DNA of 9,620 nt from Candidatus Peregrinibacteria bacterium (GCA_030620215.1 JAUXFE010000015.1:1-9620); one strand, 5' to 3'; counted from the first letter of the stretch, positions 1-8,860 are shown. Notes: generated by a model not told the origin, from the sequence alone. A program made the numbers and translations.

Positions 1-20
1 CTTCGACTTCGCTCAGAGTC

Positions 21-119
21 CTGTGGCTCGGCTCGAGTATTCGCTGTTGTACTATTGTATTGTTATTAGTAATAAATCCATCACAATAAAATAGAACCAC
101 AGCGAAGCACGAGCCACAG
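21..119. repeat. Imperfect inverted repeat downstream of eno
   Basis: The arm at 21-62 (begins CTGTGGCTCG, ends ATTGTATTG) pairs imperfectly with 84-119, whose reverse complement also begins CTGTGGCTCG and continues through TTCGCTGT. The apex holds a smaller palindrome, TTATTA-G-TAATAA, at 63-75. The structure lies just beyond the enolase stop codon on the minus strand, so it could fold at the 3' end of the eno transcript. There is no clear U-tract, so I do not call it an intrinsic terminator. The words GAGCCACA and GAAGCACG recur in other intergenic repeats of the window. Confidence 0.6.
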
Positions 120-146
120 CGTCAGCACGAGCCACAGCAAAGCACG
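95..146. repeat. Three-copy tandem repeat, units of 17-18 bp
   Basis: Three adjacent units (95-111, 112-129, 130-146) each have the form A(A/G)CCACAGC plus a variable three- or four-base middle plus AGCACG. The second unit carries one extra base. The first unit is also part of the right arm of the inverted repeat at 21-119. The array runs into a perfect 14-bp palindrome, GAATCAATTGATTC (146-159), which overlaps the enolase stop codon. This is non-coding minisatellite-like DNA; I see no gene in 1-148. Confidence 0.7.
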
Positions 147-148
147 AA

Positions 149-1695
<1,547 letters not shown>

Positions 1696-1697
<2 letters not shown>

Positions 1698-2319
1698 ATA
1701 TATCGAGCTCAGCCTCTATATCCAACTCATCAATCTTCTTCTTCCTCCCTCTCTTTTTAGGCTTTTCCTCAATTTCATCTTCTTCTTCGCCAAATTTAGG
1801 TAATACAGCCTCGATTGCTCCCCAATCTGCATCATCCATTGGAATAATAATAGTTACCTCATCGCCAACAGAAGCACGAAAGTAAGTTACTGACGCGAGA
1901 AGTACATTGTAAGCCTTAGTATCTGTTAAAACCTGATATTGACCATCGTTATAAACCAAAGGACCGATAACGGTTCTGCGTTCTACCGGACCGATTTGTT
2001 TATAAAGGAATTTACCTTCTTCAGTTACGGTTAATTTAAGGACATCACCGGGAATCAGTTTTGATTTACTGGCATAATTAGCAGGAACCGGGTAAACAGT
2101 GCCTTTTTTATCAACCATATTCTGCCCATCGAATACACCCTCGATAATTCTGCCTTCTGAGGCTTTGGTAACAGTTGCCGCCTTATCTGCATATTGCCTG
2201 TCACTTTTAGTACTAATAGGAATATCACCAGCTTCACTGACTAATTGTTTAGCAAGTTTAAGAGCCGATTCTGCGGTCTCAATAGCTTCAATAGCTTTGG
2301 AAAGTTTGTCGTTGGCCAT
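1696..2319 (-). CDS. Conserved protein of unknown function with an AT-hook-like basic tail
   Basis: This 207-residue soluble protein has no signal peptide or membrane segment. Residues 1-28 form a likely amphipathic helix or coiled coil (KLSKAIEAIETAESALKLAK). Residues about 55-165 look like beta-rich barrel domains, with the motifs EGVFDGQNMVDKKG, YPVPANYASKSKL, GDVLKLTV and YKQIGPVERR. A very acidic stretch near 173-186 (EEEDEIEE) follows, then KPKKRGRKKK (186-195), which resembles an AT-hook or other nucleic-acid-binding basic patch. I associate this type of protein with Patescibacteria genomes from memory, but know of no function. It starts 45 bases after the pfkB stop codon, probably in the same transcript. 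The start codon is preceded by an A-rich, SD-less leader. A DNA- or RNA-binding role is inference from the tail. Confidence 0.9.
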
Positions 2320-2364
2320 TTTTGTTTTTATGTTAAATGATTATTTTTATTTTTGTTTTTATAA

Positions 2365-3450
2365 TTAATCCAGAAGCTTAGCACTTGTTACAGATATATC
2401 CTGGGCTTTAAAGCGCTTGTTCATTTCGGTTTTTGTAAGTAAACCTTTTTGCGCACCAAAGTGATTAACAACTGAATTCGCGTTGAGTGTACCATAGATT
2501 AAAGCTGTCTTCAAATTTTTACCTAAAATTATTGCACTTGTAAAACCACCGGCAAAAGAATCGCCCGCACCAAGCGTATCCACACGCTTAGTGGAAAGAA
2601 CCGGACAAAAATATATTCGTTCGCCATCGCTTACCTGAGCACCGCTTCGGCCATCTGTAATTACCACATGCTTAACGCCATATTTAAAAAACTCTAACAT
2701 AATTTCGCTTACATCATCTGAATACGGTGGCAGAAAATTACGAGCTGTATGAATATGACATTTGGGATCCTCTTTTTTTACACCGGCAAGCTGATAAGGC
2801 TTTTTGGTAAATAACGCTGCCTCTTCCTTATTCACAAAAAGAATTTCGGTTCTATCAAGTAATGCCTTCCATTTTTTTACACCTTGCTCAAGCTGTTCTT
2901 TACCGGGATTCCATGCCAGTTTGATATTCGGATTCTTTTTAAGAACAGATAAAAGTACTTTAGGAATTTCACTGTTTTTTTCGGTGAGATGATTTAGGAA
3001 TATCCAATCTGCGGTCTCCAATTCTTTTACGGGCAGATCTTTAGCAGAAAAGTATTTATTCGCACCGGCATAAGCCAAAACCGTCCGATCACCATCAAAG
3101 GTATTGATGATATTAGAAAAGGCTGTCTTATCACGTTTTGTCTTTCTTATAAAATCAGTTTTAACGCCTTCATTTTTCAAATTTGCGATAACCCTATCGC
3201 CATACTCAGCTCCTATTTTAGCGCATATGCATGTATCAAATCCCATTCGGGAAAAGGAGACACCTGTATTTGTCGCACCACCTCCAAATGTTTCAACTAC
3301 TTCCTGAACTCTTATTTTTCCACCATGCTTTAAGCAAAGCCATTTTTCCCGCTCTTCAGGAGTCACAAATTCCATAATACCCTGATCTTTTGCCTGAACA
3401 AAGATATCGAATGTTGCTCCGCCGATGGTGAATATTTTAGGATTTTTTAT
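2365..3450 (-). CDS. PfkB-family carbohydrate or nucleoside kinase with a non-standard start codon
   Basis: This is an ATP-dependent sugar or nucleoside kinase of the ribokinase/PfkB fold; the substrate cannot be named. Counting from an ATA codon at 3450, the N-terminus reads KNPKIFTIGGATFDIFVQ, matching the first strand and GG substrate loop of the family. FGGGATNTGVSFSRMGFD follows as signature 1. DTLGAGDSFAGGF (291 onward) is signature 2, with catalytic Asp 297. The first ATG is at 3375; starting there would delete the GGATFDIF strand. The reading frame is open back to a TAA just upstream of 3480, but there is no ATG, GTG, TTG or CTG in any minus-strand frame between about 3402 and 3526. 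So either ATA (or a neighbouring near-cognate codon) starts translation, or a base is wrong here. An AGGG lies just before the 3375 ATG, which keeps that start possible. The 207-aa gene follows 45 bases downstream. Confidence 0.85.
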   Translation of the reverse strand: MKNPKIFTIGGATFDIFVQAKDQGIMEFVTPEEREKWLCLKHGGKIRVQEVVETFGGGATNTGVSFSRMGFDTCICAKIGAEYGDRVIANLKNEGVKTDFIRKTKRDKTAFSNIINTFDGDRTVLAYAGANKYFSAKDLPVKELETADWIFLNHLTEKNSEIPKVLLSVLKKNPNIKLAWNPGKEQLEQGVKKWKALLDRTEILFVNKEEAALFTKKPYQLAGVKKEDPKCHIHTARNFLPPYSDDVSEIMLEFFKYGVKHVVITDGRSGAQVSDGERIYFCPVLSTKRVDTLGAGDSFAGGFTSAIILGKNLKTALIYGTLNANSVVNHFGAQKGLLTKTEMNKRFKAQDISVTSAKLLD

Positions 3451-3485
3451 GAGATTGTTTTTGTTATACGTCTTGATTGGGTTTA

Positions 3486-3491
3486 ATTATA
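3486..3491 (-). promoter_or_regulatory. Possible -10 box for pfkB
   Basis: A perfect TATAAT lies on the minus strand at 3491-3486. No good -35 hexamer is found 16-18 bases upstream, where the heptamer repeat lies. Transcription would start near 3479, about 29 bases before the ATA codon at 3450. If real, it places the 5' end of the message upstream of the conserved GGATFDIF coding segment, which supports the longer protein. Confidence 0.4.
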
Positions 3492-3493
3492 CT

Positions 3494-3602
3494 AGTCTTA
3501 AGGATTAAGGAGTAAGGATTAAGCCGCAAGGTGGCCCCTTTGGGGCAGTCTTAAGCTTAGGATTCAGCTTATTCCTTAAGACTTAGGACTTAAGACTAAA
3601 TT
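3494..3602. repeat. Inverted pair of 7-bp-period repeats between the MFS gene and pfkB
   Basis: The left arm is a run of heptamers: AGTCTTA at 3494, AGGATTA at 3501 and 3515, AGGAGTA at 3508, AGCCGCA at 3522. The right arm has CTTATTC at 3568, CTTAAGA at 3575 and 3589, CTTAGGA at 3582 and CTAAATT at 3596, running into the MFS stop codon. The right arm is roughly the reverse complement of the left. Between them is a small perfect hairpin, GCCCC-TTT-GGGGC (3534-3546). There is no U-tract, so I do not call this hairpin a terminator. No gene is present. Confidence 0.75.
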
Positions 3603-4863
3603 ATGTCATTTTAAGTTTAACATCTTCGTCTTGCATAGGTAAATACTCATACCCCCTCAAAAGTATTGTAATTATACCGAGGCCAAAAGCAATAATTGCT
3701 ATCAGGAAGAAGGACACTTGTATACTGTATAGATCCGCTATCACACCGGATAAGATCGGTCCGACTATATGCCCTAAACGGACGAATAAATTGTTAAGAC
3801 CGGAAATCTCACCCAGCATCTTGCGTGGAGTAAGCTGAGTTATAATTCCATTATAGGCTGGCCGGATTATCGCGACTGACAAAGAAATAAGCGAAGCCAG
3901 AACTACCACCCATAACTGATGGACTACAAAGGAAAGGAGAATGAATGAGAGAGCTCCGACAAAAAGCCCTGTAGCAATCACACTCATTTTCTTTGAACGA
4001 TCAGCAATTTCTGAAAAGAAAAAACTAAAAATAAAAGGTACATACATAATCGTAAGAAGCAGTGCAATTTGCTTTAAACTTAAATCAATTGTCAGCGCGA
4101 ACAGAGGAATGAAAATATATGCAAACATCACGATCATTCCATCAAAAAATGCCAGCATTAAAAAGAAAAGCATCTTACGATTTAGGCCTCTGAAGTCATT
4201 TATAATCCCCTTAAAATCTTCGGTTTTATGAAAATATTTTCGAAGTCCGTGAAAGAATGATGTGAGTCCCCTTTCCCGGATTCTCGGCAATATAAAAAAA
4301 CTCATTACAATACTCGGCAAAACAAACAAAAACATTGTATTGAAACTGTAATAAGGAATCAGAAACGCCGCGATAACCATACCTAATATCCAGCCAAAAT
4401 TACCCAATGCTGTGTAATAACCAAAAGCTCTTGAACTACCTCCTTTTCGTCCATGCTTTCTGATATATGCTTCAGCTCCCACTATTACAAACGGATGAGC
4501 AATACCATTTAAAATAAAGGCGATTATTAAAACAGGCAAACTGTGTAAAAATCCAGCCGCTACATAGGCCATTATTGTAAATAAATAAAAAATTTCCCCG
4601 TCTTCTATTATACGTGCATCTTTCACTTTATCCGCAAGGCGTATAAGAGGAATTACCGTAAGTAAAGAAATCACACTTATAAAAGAAACAAAAGCTCCTA
4701 TCATTGTGTAATTATCACTAAATCCATCTAAATATATCGCAAAAAACGGATCTACAAACCCCCATCCCAATGTTCTTAAAAATATAACAAAAACTATCAG
4801 TTTGATGCCAATAGGAATACGTTTAATATCTTTGGTTATATATCGGAAGGCTTTCTTAAGCAT
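3601..4863 (-). CDS. Major facilitator superfamily (MFS) transporter
   Basis: This is an inner-membrane secondary transporter of 420 residues, the usual size for a 12-helix MFS protein. Hydrophobic segments are spread over the whole length in two halves joined by a charged central loop of about residues 190-225 (GLRKYFHKTEDFKGIINDFR). A loop after the second helix, IRLADKVKDARI, is a degenerate form of the MFS motif A, and EIADRSKKMSV repeats it in the second half. Substrate specificity is not readable; drug efflux-like or sugar transport are both possible. It begins 14 bases after the stop codon of the surface-protein gene and probably shares its transcript. No SD sequence is seen before the ATG. 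The stop codon touches the heptamer repeat downstream. Confidence 0.9.
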   Translation of the reverse strand: MLKKAFRYITKDIKRIPIGIKLIVFVIFLRTLGWGFVDPFFAIYLDGFSDNYTMIGAFVSFISVISLLTVIPLIRLADKVKDARIIEDGEIFYLFTIMAYVAAGFLHSLPVLIIAFILNGIAHPFVIVGAEAYIRKHGRKGGSSRAFGYYTALGNFGWILGMVIAAFLIPYYSFNTMFLFVLPSIVMSFFILPRIRERGLTSFFHGLRKYFHKTEDFKGIINDFRGLNRKMLFFLMLAFFDGMIVMFAYIFIPLFALTIDLSLKQIALLLTIMYVPFIFSFFFSEIADRSKKMSVIATGLFVGALSFILLSFVVHQLWVVVLASLISLSVAIIRPAYNGIITQLTPRKMLGEISGLNNLFVRLGHIVGPILSGVIADLYSIQVSFFLIAIIAFGLGIITILLRGYEYLPMQDEDVKLKMT

Positions 4864-4877
4864 TTCGTGAATATTGA

Positions 4878-7355
4878 TTAGTTATTTAGGACTTTTCGTT
4901 TGTGATGATATAAAGCGTATCCGACGACCATAGAAATAAGTATCAGCCAAACAGCTTCAGGACCTGTTTTGTCGGTTGATGGAACTTTTTGAAACTGAGC
5001 TGTATCAAGCGGAGCAGGATAGGTCTGTAGTGGTACATATGTAGGTGGTGCTGGATAAACAGAAGGAGCGGCGTGAAATCCAGGACCCATTGGCACCATT
5101 ACAAATTCCTGAGAAAGAGGTGAAATTTCACGGCCCGCAAGATCAAGTGCGGCCACCGAAAAATAATATGTAAGACCCGGAATTAAATCCTGCACTGTAA
5201 TAGTTGGAACGTTATTCGGAGTTACAACATAATCATCATACTGGCCTGAATATAGACCAAAATAAACTTTGTAAAAATATGCCTGCACACCTATGAAAGG
5301 CTGCCAGCTTAATGTAACTGTATTGCCTGCTACAGTTCCCTGAACTGTACCGGGAGTGACAGTTATTGGCGAAACAGCAATCACATCTTCATCCTCATCT
5401 TCGTCCTCATCTTCAGCATGGGCTGCCGGCGTAACAGCAATCACTGTGCCACCCTCTTCACTTTCCAATCCCTTTGAATCAACAGCGTGAACGGAAAAGA
5501 AATACTGGCTGTCATTTTCTAATTCTTCCAGCGTCAATGTTGTAACAGCCTCTTCTGTTTCAGTCATTTGATCCAAGTCATCAAACTCGGTTCCATAATA
5601 AATTCGATAATTCTGAATTTCAGTTTCATGGCCTGTTACCTCATTCCATGTTAATACGACTTGAGTATCACCGGCTTCACCTTCAAGACTTGTAATTACC
5701 GGAGGAGGAGTGTCTTGCGGAGATGAGACCTCAACAACTGCCTTGTTAAGAAGCTCGGCTTTATTTGCGAGTTTGTCGATCATAATAACATCTACAGGGA
5801 AAGATCCATCTGTAACCGGAGCGGCAACAGTTGCCGTATAAGTTCCGGGATCTGATGGAGACAGGATTTCTATAACACCTTGTAAGCGTATTTTAACTTC
5901 TTCTAAATTAGGTTCGGATTGAGCAGTTATCGTTAAAGATGTTCCAGGCTCAACCACACCATCCGGAGAAATTTCAAAATAATTAAGCACCGGAGGCAGT
6001 GTATCTATTTGAATTGAAACAGACGGAGATACATCGCCAAGATCGGACATCGCATAAAAAGTATGTGCTCCGCTATCTAAATTTTGTACCTGATAACTAA
6101 AAAATCCATCGCTATCAGTTTCTGAATCTCCTATTTTTATATCGTTATCAAAAACTTTAAGATTAATATTCGGATCGCCCTGACCGGTTAAAATTACAAG
6201 ATTACTACCAAGTTCAGCGCCATCTACAGGAGATTTTATTGCCAGAGTAGATGAAACAGGAGCTATTACCACAGCTTTCTCCGGCACTACTTCAACTTCA
6301 CGTTCACCGGAAACCTTCCAGTTTGCCTTATCAAATATCTGAATTACCTGATCTCCTATTTTAGTGAACCGAAGTGCTAAGTTAAACGTAAATTGCCCCT
6401 GATCATTTTCTTTAAATGCATACTCACCATTGTTTGGCAAAACCGCATGTTCATCATCGGGGGTGGAAAATAAAATTGTACCTGTATAATTTTTCGCAAT
6501 GTTGCCATCTTTATCCTTCGCGATAACCGTGACGGTTTGATCCGCGTTCACTTTAACTATAGAAGGCAAGCCCTCTATATCAAAACTATTCACAGGACCG
6601 GGCAGAACACTAGGGTCTGCCTGACCTATATCAGCTGTAAACAAACTGGCAGAAAGCAAATTACCACCAAATGCGGTATCGGCTTTAATCGGAGCAAAGA
6701 ATACGACTTCTTCACGATCGGACAGAACTTTATTTAGAGTTGTATCAAGCGCGGTAAATACTGAAATACCTGAATAATTAGAAGTTACTTTAAAATTCGC
6801 ACGACCGGCATCATCAGACACACCGTTATTAAGAGCTATCACTTTATCATCTTCACGACTTGAGATTAATTGAACATGGTGATCTTTTATAGGATTTCTG
6901 TATGGATCATACAAAGTCACTGTAATAAACGTTTTTTCTTCACCATCTGCAGTAATCATCTGACTGGTACTAGTCATATCTGATTGTGTGACGGACACCT
7001 GATCGGGATAGACCTTAAAAGTATTCTGTGGAGATGATTCTATTGAACCGGGAAATAGGATAGCTACGCGATAATCCCCTGCCAACTTTGTCTGATGGCC
7101 ATAAAGATCAGTCTCAGCTATTCCTTCTAAATCCGCCTGAGCAGGAATGCGAACCGCAGACATATCCGGTTTCTCTACAACAAACACCACATTCTGACCT
7201 GGATTGATCATAGATGTTCGTAATGCAGATGCATATCCGGCGATTGTATCCGTTCCATATGCTCTAACAGGGAGAAAGTCCGCCATAACCGGCACAACTA
7301 CTGCCTGCAGGGCAATTAACAGAGCAACTGCTAATGATTTTATTTTTGTATTCAT
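4878..7355 (-). CDS. Membrane-anchored surface protein with Ig-like and fibronectin type III domains
   Basis: This 825-residue protein is exported. It has an N-terminal signal peptide (basic MNTKIK, hydrophobic core to about 24, likely cleavage after VMA at 25 or VRA at 31). Several beta-sandwich segments follow: about 35-112, a Big_1/invasin-like Ig domain with DPYRNPIKDHHVQL (about 115-220), a filamin-like domain with AKDKDGNIAKNYTG (about 250-360), a Bap-type Ig domain starting SPVDGAELGSNLVILTG (about 370-455), another to about 548, and two FN3 domains (about 551-640 and 662-757). An acidic ED repeat (about 646-656) separates the FN3 domains. A Pro/Tyr-rich stretch leads to one membrane helix (about 801-817) and a basic HHKRK tail. 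I see no cysteine. It fits an adhesin or cell-surface scaffold; the binding partner is unknown. It leads an operon with the MFS gene. Confidence 0.88.
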   Translation of the reverse strand: MNTKIKSLAVALLIALQAVVVPVMADFLPVRAYGTDTIAGYASALRTSMINPGQNVVFVVEKPDMSAVRIPAQADLEGIAETDLYGHQTKLAGDYRVAILFPGSIESSPQNTFKVYPDQVSVTQSDMTSTSQMITADGEEKTFITVTLYDPYRNPIKDHHVQLISSREDDKVIALNNGVSDDAGRANFKVTSNYSGISVFTALDTTLNKVLSDREEVVFFAPIKADTAFGGNLLSASLFTADIGQADPSVLPGPVNSFDIEGLPSIVKVNADQTVTVIAKDKDGNIAKNYTGTILFSTPDDEHAVLPNNGEYAFKENDQGQFTFNLALRFTKIGDQVIQIFDKANWKVSGEREVEVVPEKAVVIAPVSSTLAIKSPVDGAELGSNLVILTGQGDPNINLKVFDNDIKIGDSETDSDGFFSYQVQNLDSGAHTFYAMSDLGDVSPSVSIQIDTLPPVLNYFEISPDGVVEPGTSLTITAQSEPNLEEVKIRLQGVIEILSPSDPGTYTATVAAPVTDGSFPVDVIMIDKLANKAELLNKAVVEVSSPQDTPPPVITSLEGEAGDTQVVLTWNEVTGHETEIQNYRIYYGTEFDDLDQMTETEEAVTTLTLEELENDSQYFFSVHAVDSKGLESEEGGTVIAVTPAAHAEDEDEDEDEDVIAVSPITVTPGTVQGTVAGNTVTLSWQPFIGVQAYFYKVYFGLYSGQYDDYVVTPNNVPTITVQDLIPGLTYYFSVAALDLAGREISPLSQEFVMVPMGPGFHAAPSVYPAPPTYVPLQTYPAPLDTAQFQKVPSTDKTGPEAVWLILISMVVGYALYHHKRKVLNN
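5386..5415. repeat. 12-bp in-frame tandem repeat coding for an Asp/Glu linker
   Basis: TCTTCATCCTCA (5386-5397) is followed by TCTTCGTCCTCA (5398-5409) and a partial TCTTCA (5410-5415). On the minus strand it codes for alternating Glu and Asp between the two FN3 domains of the surface protein. Because the unit is a multiple of three, slippage would change linker length without breaking the frame. Confidence 0.75.
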
Positions 7356-7360
7356 TTTTA

Positions 7361-7423
7361 TTTCGTGCTTAGTGTTTCGTGCTTAGTGCTTCGCGAGTCA
7401 CGAGTCACGAGACACAAGCCACA
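7361..7423. repeat. Nine-unit 7-bp-period array in the leader of the surface-protein gene
   Basis: Nine consecutive heptamers fill this stretch. TTTCGTG CTTAGTG occurs twice as a perfect 14-bp tandem (7361-7374 and 7375-7388). Then come CTTCGCG (7389), AGTCACG (7396 and 7403), AGACACA (7410) and AGCCACA (7417). With the promoter at 7440-7468, the array makes up nearly the whole predicted 5' untranslated leader of the 825-aa gene. Confidence 0.8.
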
Positions 7424-7439
7424 TTTATATAATCATTAT

Positions 7440-7468
7440 ATTATAGCAAAAATAAGCCAAAAACTCAA
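7440..7468 (-). promoter_or_regulatory. Predicted sigma-70 type promoter of the surface-protein/MFS operon
   Basis: On the minus strand TTGAGT (7468-7463) and TATAAT (7445-7440) are separated by 17 bases. A second overlapping TATAAT at 7440-7435 could shift the start by five bases. Transcription would start near 7433, leaving a leader of about 78 bases before the ATG at 7355. Confidence 0.65.
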
Positions 7469-7523
7469 GGGTAAGGGGTGTGATTTCACCATAAAAAAAC
7501 CATCTAGCAATGTTAAATGATTC

Positions 7524-7601
7524 ATCCTTCGTAGTAAATTCTGTAAATGTTTTATTTTCACGTGGTGTATCGAAGGATTTAGCTACACTACGGAGAATGG
7601 A
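7524..7601. repeat. Palindromic repeat downstream of prmC
   Basis: ATCCTTCG (7524-7531) has a perfect inverse, CGAAGGAT, at 7571-7578. A second pairing joins TCCTTCGTAGT (7525-7535) with ACTACGGAGAATGGA (7587-7601), whose reverse complement is TCCATTCTCCGTAGT. The element lies just past the prmC stop codon, between the two operons. It looks like a dispersed palindromic repeat; it has no U-tract and is not called a terminator. I see no gene in 7424-7614. Confidence 0.55.
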
Positions 7602-7614
7602 TAAATGCTAAATG

Positions 7615-8460
7615 TTAATTGTTCCGTTCCATCATCAAACACCTCGCCTCCCCCATTAAACTCTCAGTAAATTTAACCTCATAATCAGGCATCTGAGCAC
7701 CAAGTACTGCAGCCTGAAATTCAAATAACTCAAAAAATATAGCCCGTGGCTCAATCTCCTCGAGCTCTTTAATCAGACGTTTATAGATATCCAACCCATC
7801 ATCGCCTCCATAAAGCGCAACATCCGGCTCAAATTTAGTGGATGGATGAACGGCAAATCGTTTTGGGATATACGGAAGATTTGCAGTAACTATGACTTCG
7901 CGATCCTCAAACAACTCCCGAGGCACGCTTTTTAGTAAATCAGATGAAAATAATTGGATTCGATTTGTCAGTCCGTGCTTTTTAATATTGCGCTTGGCTA
8001 CTTTCATTGCAGATCCAGAAATCTCCGTAGCTACAGCCTCGATGTTGGGTATGTTTTTGAGGATTGAGATGGGAATGCAGGCAGAGCCAGTTCCAACGTC
8101 CAAGAGTAATTGGTCATTGGTCATTGGACATTGGTCATTGAGATACAAGACGACTTTATCGACGAGTATCTCCGTATCCGGCCGTGGCACCATAACACTC
8201 CTATTAACCTCAAAATCCAAACCATAAAACTCCCGATGACCAATAAGATATGCAACGGGCATTCCATCCTTTCGCTGACCGATCATACGACGATATTTCC
8301 ATAATTTAAAAAAACCAATTTCCGTATCATCATGCGCAAGTAAAAACGTGACTGGTTTTTTGATAACATGCGCAAGCAACAGCTCCGCATCCAACCTCGC
8401 AGAATCGGATGTTGGAATTAAATATTCATGCGCCCATTTTAAAATATCTTTAATAAGCAT
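7615..8460 (-). CDS. prmC: Peptide chain release factor N5-glutamine methyltransferase
   Basis: PrmC (HemK) methylates the Gln of the GGQ motif in release factors RF1 and RF2, using S-adenosylmethionine, and so supports translation termination. The 281-residue length is normal. The N-terminal helical domain ends in RKDGMPVAYLIGHREFYGLD, then VPRPDTEILVD, both family hallmarks. The SAM-binding motif LDVGTGSACIP begins near 120. The substrate-binding motif is NLPY at 194-197 where NPPY is classical. Residues about 108-119 (NDQCPMTNDQ and neighbours), between the linker helix and motif I, are encoded by a heptamer array. The gene starts 44 bases after the 110-aa gene and probably shares its promoter. 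A TATAAT at 8472-8467 is very close to the ATG, so a nearly leaderless transcript is a weak alternative. No SD sequence is present. Confidence 0.95.
   Translation of the reverse strand: MLIKDILKWAHEYLIPTSDSARLDAELLLAHVIKKPVTFLLAHDDTEIGFFKLWKYRRMIGQRKDGMPVAYLIGHREFYGLDFEVNRSVMVPRPDTEILVDKVVLYLNDQCPMTNDQLLLDVGTGSACIPISILKNIPNIEAVATEISGSAMKVAKRNIKKHGLTNRIQLFSSDLLKSVPRELFEDREVIVTANLPYIPKRFAVHPSTKFEPDVALYGGDDGLDIYKRLIKELEEIEPRAIFFELFEFQAAVLGAQMPDYEVKFTESLMGEARCLMMERNN
8105..8139. repeat. Heptamer array inside prmC
   Basis: GGTCATT occurs at 8112, 8119 and 8133 with GGACATT at 8126, preceded by AGTAATT at 8105. The array is within the prmC coding region and is read through in frame on the minus strand, giving the Asn-Asp-Gln-rich linker before motif I. 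The same GGTCATT unit is found in intergenic DNA at 9114. Confidence 0.9.
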
Positions 8461-8504
8461 AAATCAATTATAAACTTAATTGAAAAATATTAAATGATAA
8501 ATAT

Positions 8505-8837
8505 TTAGGCTTCAGCCCCCTCAGCCGATTCTATGGTTTGCTTTGCCCTCCTGCGGGCTCTTGCGGCTGTTCTATATTTAGTAGATCGTTTATTTAAAAA
8601 CTCACCAATAATTCTATTTTTAGGATCTTCTACCTCTTCACCAGTGAGCAACTTTAGATAATCGAAAGAATTGGCACAATTATTAACTTTCTCAGCAGTC
8701 TCCTGATCAAGTTCCATAATTACATGCGCATTTTGTGTCGCCCATTCTCTGATTTCTTTATGGGAACTATCGAACAGTTTTGATACTTGTTCAACAAGAA
8801 TATCGTTGTTTTCTTCAATTAATTCAAATTTAGCCAT
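8505..8837 (-). CDS. Unknown 110-aa protein upstream of prmC
   Basis: I do not recognise this protein. It is soluble, mostly helical in appearance and very charged. Residues 1-60 are acidic and mixed (MAKFELIEENNDILVEQ), with a CANSFDYLKLLTGEEVEDP segment in the middle. The end, about residues 80-100, is strongly basic (KRSTKYRTAARARRRAK), followed by a short acidic tail. The basic patch could bind nucleic acid or rRNA, but that is only inference. I choose the ATG at 8837: an in-frame ATG at 8858 lies at or upstream of the predicted transcription start (about 8854). The gene is the first of a likely two-gene unit with prmC, 44 bases away. Confidence 0.8.
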   Translation of the reverse strand: MAKFELIEENNDILVEQVSKLFDSSHKEIREWATQNAHVIMELDQETAEKVNNCANSFDYLKLLTGEEVEDPKNRIIGEFLNKRSTKYRTAARARRRAKQTIESAEGAEA

Positions 8838-8860
8838 AATAATATTGTTACTATACATTA

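Noticed and set aside
7361..7423. CRISPR array
   Set aside because: The repeats are 7-14 bp with no unique spacers, and there are no cas genes.
7477..7490. GGTG-TGATTT-CACC hairpin as a terminator of prmC
   Set aside because: The stem is only four base pairs and is not followed by a U-tract on the minus strand.
7892..8304. Two overlapping plus-strand ORFs across prmC
   Set aside because: They lie antisense to a clearly conserved gene and partly translate the heptamer array; no family resemblance.
8838..8858. Upstream ATG giving a 117-aa form of the protein before prmC
   Set aside because: It lies at or before the transcription start predicted from the TTGACT-17-TATAAT promoter; MAKFEL at 8837 is the better start.
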